A DNA stretch of 55,358 bases from an uncultured Prevotellaceae bacterium (GTDB taxonomy: Bacteria > Bacteroidota > Bacteroidia > Bacteroidales > Bacteroidaceae), in contig CACXYH010000024.1 of assembly GCA_902771785.1 (NCBI GenBank), positions 1 to 55,358 on the forward strand, in the 5' to 3' direction. The position numbers were made by a program, and so were the translations under genes. Below are positions 50,955 through 55,358 of this stretch, piece after piece; positions within the stretch are counted from its first letter, which is position 1; each line of letters opens with the position of its first letter. The notes under the pieces were generated by a model that worked only from the letters and a program-made list of their open reading frames with translations, searched no databases and was not told the DNA's origin.

Positions 50955-50991
50955 AAAAGGTTAGGAACCCTCGACTGGAGAGTCCCTAACC
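50955..50991 (-). terminator. Attenuator-like hairpin between rplL and rpoB
   Basis: On the minus strand, GGTTAGG pairs with CCTAACC at the base, with inner GT/AC and CTC/GAG pairs around a 5-nt loop, followed by TTTTC. In E. coli a partial terminator at this place lowers rpoBC relative to L7/L12; the same role is inferred. Confidence 0.75.
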
Positions 50992-51014
50992 AAATTGTTA
51001 TTGTCTTGCTAAAA

Positions 51015-51395
51015 TTACTTCAGCTCAACCTCGGCACCAGCAGCCTCGATAGCCTTCTTCAGGTTCTCAGCCTCTTCCTTAGACAGGCCTTCCTTCACAG
51101 TAGCAGGAGCACCGTCTACCAGGTCCTTAGCTTCCTTCAGTCCGAGACCGCAAGCCTCCTTAACGGCCTTAACGACCTGGAGCTTAGCAGCACCTGCCGA
51201 CTTCAGGATAACGTCGAACGACGTCTTCTCCTCAGCAGCAGCCTCACCAGCAGCTGCGGCAGGACCAGCAGCTACAGCAACGGCTGCAGCAGCAGGCTCA
51301 ATTCCATACTCGTCCTTCAGGACTGTTGCCAACTCGTTTACTTCTTTCACAGTAAGGTTTACCAACTCTTCTGCAATAGCTTTAATATCTGCCAT
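51015..51395 (-). CDS. rplL: 50S ribosomal protein L7/L12
   Basis: 126 residues: N-terminal dimer helices, an Ala/Gly-rich hinge (about 35-52), and the C-terminal factor-binding domain with [12 protein letters not shown]. It recruits translation GTPases as the ribosomal stalk. Followed by the attenuator hairpin. Confidence 0.97.
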   Translation of the reverse strand: MADIKAIAEELVNLTVKEVNELATVLKDEYGIEPAAAAVAVAAGPAAAAGEAAAEEKTSFDVILKSAGAAKLQVVKAVKEACGLGLKEAKDLVDGAPATVKEGLSKEEAENLKKAIEAAGAEVELK

Positions 51396-51446
51396 TTTTA
51401 TTCTAAATTTTAATTGTTTTTAATTCTGTTGATATAATCTTTTCGC

Positions 51447-51962
51447 TTATTTGTTACGCTCAGCGATTGCGTCAAGCAGACCGTGAATCTTGCCACCAGC
51501 ATTCAAACCAGAGACAACATTCTTGATAGGAGACTGCAGCAAAGCCACAACCTCGGCAATCAGTTCGTTCTTGCTCTTGATAGCCACCAGTTCCTCAAGC
51601 TTGTCTGCACCTACGAAGATGCTTTCCTCGGCATAGGCACCCTTCAATGCGGGAATACCTTCCTTGGCATATTCCTTGAGAAGTTTGGCAGGTACATTAG
51701 CTGTCTCTGCAAACATGACAGCAGTATTACCCTTCAAGCAGTCATACAGGGGAGAGAAATCAATCTCCGAAGCTTCAAAAGCCTTGTGAAGAAGAGTGTT
51801 CTTCACCATCAGCAGTTTGATGCCGTTCTTGAAACACTTACGACGAAGGTCACTCGTCTTTTCTGCATTCAGACCGGTCAGGTCGACCAGATAGAAATGC
51901 GGATGTGCCTTCAGCTGTTCTCCAAGTGCTACGATAATAGTATCTTTTACTTCCTTTTTCAT
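51447..51962 (-). CDS. rplJ: 50S ribosomal protein L10
   Basis: 171 residues. DLTGLNAEKTSDLRRK and MVKNTLLHKAFE are typical of L10. Base of the L7/L12 stalk; in many bacteria it also represses its own operon through the mRNA leader. 20 bp after rplA. Confidence 0.96.
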   Translation of the reverse strand: MKKEVKDTIIVALGEQLKAHPHFYLVDLTGLNAEKTSDLRRKCFKNGIKLLMVKNTLLHKAFEASEIDFSPLYDCLKGNTAVMFAETANVPAKLLKEYAKEGIPALKGAYAEESIFVGADKLEELVAIKSKNELIAEVVALLQSPIKNVVSGLNAGGKIHGLLDAIAERNK

Positions 51963-51982
51963 TTTACTAAACTTTTAACGAG

Positions 51983-52675
51983 TTATTCAACTGATTTAGG
52001 ATCGACCTTGATACCCTTACTCATAGTGCTTGAAACAAAGATACTCTTAATATATGTACCTTTGGCGGCAGCAGGCTTCAACTTGATAATGGTCTGGATA
52101 AACTCCTTCGCATTCTCAAAAATCTGGTCAGCAGTGAACGACACCTTGCCGATAGACGTGTGTACAATACCCGTCTTGTCAACCTTGAAGTCAATCTTAC
52201 CCTGCTTTACTTCCTTAACTGCCTTCGCAACGTCCATAGTAACGGTGCCACTCTTGGGGTTAGGCATCAGTCCGCGAGGACCGAGCACACGGCCCAAAGG
52301 ACCTAACTTACCCATGCATGATGGCATCGTGATGATTACATCAACATCTGTCCAACCACCTTTGATCTTCTCGATATACTCGTCAAGACCAACATAGTCG
52401 GCACCAGCCTCCTTAGCGGCAGCCTCCTGGTCAGGAGTACAGAGTGCAAGCACACGCGTTACCTTACCAGTTCCGTTCGGAAGCGAAACAACGCCACGAA
52501 CCATCTGGTTGGCCTTACGCGGGTCAACGCCCAAACGAACGTCGATATCTACGGAAGCCTCGAACTTGGTCGTAGTAATTTCCTTCACCAAGGCTGCGGC
52601 TTCTTTCAAAGAGTATGCTTTCCCTGCTTCAATCTTATCAGCTACCAACTTTTGATTTTTTGTCAGTTTACTCAT
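51983..52675 (-). CDS. rplA: 50S ribosomal protein L1
   Basis: 230 residues. [19 protein letters not shown] and PNPKSGTV are the L1 signature. Forms the L1 stalk at the E site and represses the rplK-rplA operon in E. coli. 27 bp after rplK. Confidence 0.97.
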   Translation of the reverse strand: MSKLTKNQKLVADKIEAGKAYSLKEAAALVKEITTTKFEASVDIDVRLGVDPRKANQMVRGVVSLPNGTGKVTRVLALCTPDQEAAAKEAGADYVGLDEYIEKIKGGWTDVDVIITMPSCMGKLGPLGRVLGPRGLMPNPKSGTVTMDVAKAVKEVKQGKIDFKVDKTGIVHTSIGKVSFTADQIFENAKEFIQTIIKLKPAAAKGTYIKSIFVSSTMSKGIKVDPKSVE

Positions 52676-52702
52676 TTTCTTTTAATTGAAGTTATTTGTA
52701 AT

Positions 52703-53140
52703 TTAACCAGGGAATTCCCCTTTGACAGTGATACCCATACTACGAGCCGTTCCGGCAATCAGCTTCATAGCAGACTCAACAGTGAAGCAGTTCAGGTCAG
52801 CCATCTTATCTTCGGCAATGGCACGAACCTGATCCCAGGTTACTGTAGCCACCTTCTTACGGTTAGGCTCAGCCGAACCGCTCTTGACCTTAGCAGCTTC
52901 CAGCAGCTGAACAGCTGCGGGAGGAGTCTTAACTACAAAACTAAATGACTTGTCAGTGTAGTAAGTGATAACGACAGGAAGAATCTTGCCTGCCTTATCC
53001 TGGGTTCTGGCGTTGAACTCTTTGCAGAATCCCATGATGTTGATACCCTTCGAACCCAGAGCAGGTCCTACGGGAGGCGAGGGATTCGCAGCGCCACCTT
53101 TAATCTGTAATTTGATTAATCCAGCAACTTCTTTAGCCAT
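52703..53140 (-). CDS. rplK: 50S ribosomal protein L11
   Basis: 145 residues. [20 protein letters not shown] and the C-terminal MNLxxxTVxxA-like [20 protein letters not shown]. Binds 23S rRNA at the GTPase centre. 95 bp after nusG; a short GGAG/CTCC hairpin is the only structure seen in that gap. Confidence 0.97.
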   Translation of the reverse strand: MAKEVAGLIKLQIKGGAANPSPPVGPALGSKGINIMGFCKEFNARTQDKAGKILPVVITYYTDKSFSFVVKTPPAAVQLLEAAKVKSGSAEPNRKKVATVTWDQVRAIAEDKMADLNCFTVESAMKLIAGTARSMGITVKGEFPG

Positions 53141-53235
53141 TTCTGTTTATAATTAATTTGATTGTCATATAAGCCAAGGAGTGGAAGCCTCCAGTGACCG
53201 TATATTAGAATCAAGCACACCGTAACAATTGTGCC

Positions 53236-53781
53236 CTATTCTTTCTCTACCTGATTAAAGCCGAGCTCGAGTGGGGTCTTTCTTCCGAAGATCTTAACCA
53301 TCACCTTAAGCTTGCGCTTCTCAGCATTTACTTCCTCGATAACTCCGCTGAAACCACTGAAAGGACCATCTGTAACCTTAACAGCCTCATCAAGCACGAA
53401 TGGAATATCGAATTCCTCGGTCCTGATAGCCGTATCCTCAGCAGTTCCTAATATTCTATTAATGTCAGCCTGCCGAACGGGGCTTGGATTGTCCATACCA
53501 CCGAGGAAACCAAGCACGTTAGGAATATATCGGAGCGTATGGGTCGTCTCACTGTCAAGCCGAGCCTCAACCAACACATAGCCAGGGAGAAACAGCTTCT
53601 CCTTGACAACACGCTTACCATTACGGAGCTGAGCATATTTTTCTGTTGGCAGAAGCACCTGTCCAACATGCTCAGACAGCGCTTCGTTGTTCCTCATCAA
53701 CGCCTCAAGATATTCCTTAACCTTAGCTTCTTTTCCGCTAACGGCTTTTAGAACATACCATTTCTTTCCTGTATCGGCCAT
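53236..53781 (-). CDS. nusG: Transcription elongation factor NusG
   Basis: 181 residues. NGN domain (KWYVLKAVSGKEAKV, LFLPGYVLVEA) and KOW domain (VTDGPFSGFSGVIEEVN). Couples RNA polymerase, Rho and ribosome. 18 bp after secE. Confidence 0.97.
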   Translation of the reverse strand: MADTGKKWYVLKAVSGKEAKVKEYLEALMRNNEALSEHVGQVLLPTEKYAQLRNGKRVVKEKLFLPGYVLVEARLDSETTHTLRYIPNVLGFLGGMDNPSPVRQADINRILGTAEDTAIRTEEFDIPFVLDEAVKVTDGPFSGFSGVIEEVNAEKRKLKVMVKIFGRKTPLELGFNQVEKE

Positions 53782-53799
53782 TTCTTTATCAATAGAGAA

Positions 53800-53988
53800 T
53801 TAGCCTGGATAAACCAGACCCATTATCAACTTGAAAACACCATCCATTGCCCACACGACAAGAGCAATAATCAAAGAAGCAGAGAGAACTACGACAGCAC
53901 TCTGCGTCAGCTCATTGTACGTAGGCCATGTTACCTTATGTGCCAACTCTTCGTAGCACAACTTACAATAATTGATGAATTTCTTCAT
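53800..53988 (-). CDS. secE: Preprotein translocase subunit SecE
   Basis: 62 residues from the ATG at 53988 (MKKFINYCKLCYEEL). A 7-codon extension to a GTG at 54009 would overlap tRNA-Trp and is rejected. SecE signature KVTWPTYNELTQSA then one membrane helix. Binds SecY. Confidence 0.94.
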   Translation of the reverse strand: MKKFINYCKLCYEELAHKVTWPTYNELTQSAVVVLSASLIIALVVWAMDGVFKLIMGLVYPG

Positions 53989-54006
53989 TTTGCTTATCTT
54001 TTTTAG

Positions 54007-54079
54007 CACGGGAAGGAGGACTCGAACCCACGACCCTCGGTTTTGGAGACCGATGCTCTACCAACTGAGCTATTCCCGT
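54007..54079 (-). tRNA. tRNA-Trp (anticodon CCA)
   Basis: On the minus strand the acceptor ACGGGAA pairs with TTCCCGT; the anticodon stem CGGT/ACCG closes CTCCAAA with CCA in the middle. CCA end is not encoded. Lies between tuf and secE, as usual in this phylum. Confidence 0.95.
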
Positions 54080-54083
54080 AAGT

Positions 54084-54109
54084 AAGCCCCCGCCCGTTGA
54101 CGGGGGCTT
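54084..54109. other. Hairpin between tuf and tRNA-Trp
   Basis: AAGCCCCCG/CGGGGGCTT, 8-nt loop. No T-run on the minus strand, so more likely an RNA-processing or stability hairpin than a terminator. Confidence 0.6.
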
Positions 54110-54121
54110 GGTTATTTGCTA

Positions 54122-54157
54122 TCTAGTCTTTCTAGATTATCCAGAAGCTCTAGGATT
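54122..54157. repeat. Phased TCTAG array at the tuf 3' end (four units)
   Basis: Four 9-bp units without gaps: TCTAGTCTT, TCTAGATTA, TCCAGAAGC, TCTAGGATT. The last two bases overlap the tuf stop codon. Same unit design as in the rpoB leader. Confidence 0.85.
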
Positions 54158-55196
54158 AGTCTTCGTAGACCTCAGTGATCTGGCCAGAGCCTACCGTGCG
54201 GCCACCTTCGCGGATAGCGAAACGCAGACCCTTGTTCAGAGCAACAGCGTAGATAAGCTCAACAGTGATTTCCACGTTATCACCAGGCATCACCATCTCA
54301 ACGCCCTCGGGCAGAGTAATCTCACCCGTGCAGTCCATGGTGCGGAGGTAGAACTGAGGACGATACTTGTTTCCGAACGGAGTGTGACGTCCACCCTCTT
54401 CCTTCTTCAGGACATAGATAGAAGCCTTGAACTTCTTGAAGGGCTTGATCTGTCCGGGATGGCAGAGCACCATACCACGCTTGATCTCGATAACACCAGT
54501 CTCGATACGGCCAGTAGCAACAGTGCCACGACCTGTGATTGAGAACACGTCCTCAACAGGCATCAGGAAGGGCTTGTCGGTAGCGCGAGGAGGCTCCTGA
54601 ATCCACTCGTCAACGGTGTTCATCAGCTCCATCACCTTCTCTTCCCACTTCTCAACGCCGTTCAGAGCACCGAGAGCAGAACCACGGATGATAGGAGTAT
54701 CCTCTTCGAACTCATACTGCTCAAGGATTTCGCGAACCTCCATCTCAACGAGCTCGAGCATTTCCTCATCGTCAACCATGTCGCACTTGTTCAGGAACAC
54801 AACCAGACGGGGAACGTTCACCTGACGAGCGAGCAGGACGTGCTCACGGGTCTGAGGCATAGGACCGTCGGTAGCGGCAACTACGAGGATAGCACCATCC
54901 ATCTGAGCGGCACCAGTTACCATGTTCTTCACATAGTCAGCGTGTCCCGGGCAGTCAACGTGTGCATAGTGACGCTTAGCGGTCTCGTACTCCACGTGTG
55001 CGGTGTTAATGGTGATACCACGCTCCTTCTCCTCGGGGGCGTTGTCAATCTGGTCGAAAGACTTAACTTCAGACAGACCCTGCTTGGCCAGAACGGTCGT
55101 GATAGCAGCAGTCAGAGTGGTCTTACCATGGTCGACGTGACCAATAGTACCAATGTTTACGTGCGGTTTGGTGCGCACAAAGGTTTCTTTTGCCAT
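54156..55196 (-). CDS. tuf: Elongation factor Tu with a 48-residue internal deletion
   Basis: 346 residues against about 394 in related species. G domain is intact (GHVDHGKTT at 19-27, [13 protein letters not shown]). At residue 236, RIETGVI is joined directly to EIKRGMVLC; the family has about 48 residues in between, most of the domain-2 barrel. The join keeps the frame. Such a protein could hardly bind aminoacyl-tRNA, so either this copy is inactive or the sequence is misassembled. The rest of domain 3 is normal ([16 protein letters not shown]). Confidence 0.95.
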   Translation of the reverse strand: MAKETFVRTKPHVNIGTIGHVDHGKTTLTAAITTVLAKQGLSEVKSFDQIDNAPEEKERGITINTAHVEYETAKRHYAHVDCPGHADYVKNMVTGAAQMDGAILVVAATDGPMPQTREHVLLARQVNVPRLVVFLNKCDMVDDEEMLELVEMEVREILEQYEFEEDTPIIRGSALGALNGVEKWEEKVMELMNTVDEWIQEPPRATDKPFLMPVEDVFSITGRGTVATGRIETGVIEIKRGMVLCHPGQIKPFKKFKASIYVLKKEEGGRHTPFGNKYRPQFYLRTMDCTGEITLPEGVEMVMPGDNVEITVELIYAVALNKGLRFAIREGGRTVGSGQITEVYED

Positions 55197-55263
55197 TGTT
55201 TTGTTGTTTATTAATTAATTTGATAAATCAATTGTTTTTGCTCCTCCCGTCATCTTCTCAGAG

Positions 55264-55335
<72 letters not shown>

Positions 55336-55358
55336 ATGTTTATAGAGCGGAAAACGGG

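Noticed and set aside
53800-54009. SecE starting at a GTG at 54009
   Set aside because: That start would overlap the 3' end of tRNA-Trp; the ATG at 53988 gives a normal SecE.

Overview
The window reads as a chromosome segment of a Bacteroidota bacterium, most like the Prevotella/Bacteroides group. The signs are promoters of the TAnnTTTG (-7) type, starts that do not depend on a clear Shine-Dalgarno, glycine-lipid (gls) acyltransferase genes, a division cluster without ddl, and the order tRNA-Thr, tuf, tRNA-Trp, secE, nusG, rplKAJL, rpoBC. Most genes are GC-rich at third positions; intergenic DNA is much more AT-rich.

Left end (1-4.9 kb): a gene-free stretch with a perfect 58-bp A/T-only palindrome. 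Then comes a leftward operon glsA-glsB plus a secreted beta-helix protein. From 4.88 to 20.5 kb lies a complete mraZ-rsmH-ftsL-ftsI-murE-mraY-murD-ftsW-murG-murC-ftsQ-ftsA-ftsZ cluster, preceded by three 10-bp-phased MraZ-type boxes on its promoter. It is followed by a cupin lipoprotein, convergent recO, tRNA-Glu with rpsT, and gyrB.

Middle (24.5-42.7 kb): ptb-buk (butyryl-phosphate pathway) on the minus strand; a rightward operon of a GH30 glycosidase, a large MG2-domain exported protein and a GH35 beta-galactosidase broken into two frames; a membrane-anchored HTH lipoprotein; a 595-bp repeat element (six 88-bp tandem units inside 46-bp inverted repeats); gpmI; an AGCS amino-acid/sodium symporter; ung; a predicted ~75-nt RNA holding a 10-codon ORF; a Cys-rich DUF3109 protein; and a padR-pspC operon with a palindrome on its promoter.

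Right end (42.7-55.4 kb): the leftward transcription/translation block from tRNA-Thr and tuf down to rpoC. Two essential genes are damaged as given. tuf lacks 48 codons of domain 2 in frame. rpoC lacks about 76 bp just before the bridge helix, which shifts the frame. With the GH35 break, and perhaps a short ptb, this looks like repeated small internal losses. Assembly error is the likeliest cause for the essential genes, and reads should settle it.

The least explained DNA is structural: the 58-bp palindrome, the 88-bp array, 22-bp iteron-like repeats after GH35, 9-bp-phased TCTAG arrays at the rpoB leader and the tuf 3' end, and two orphan promoter-terminator units that look like small RNAs.
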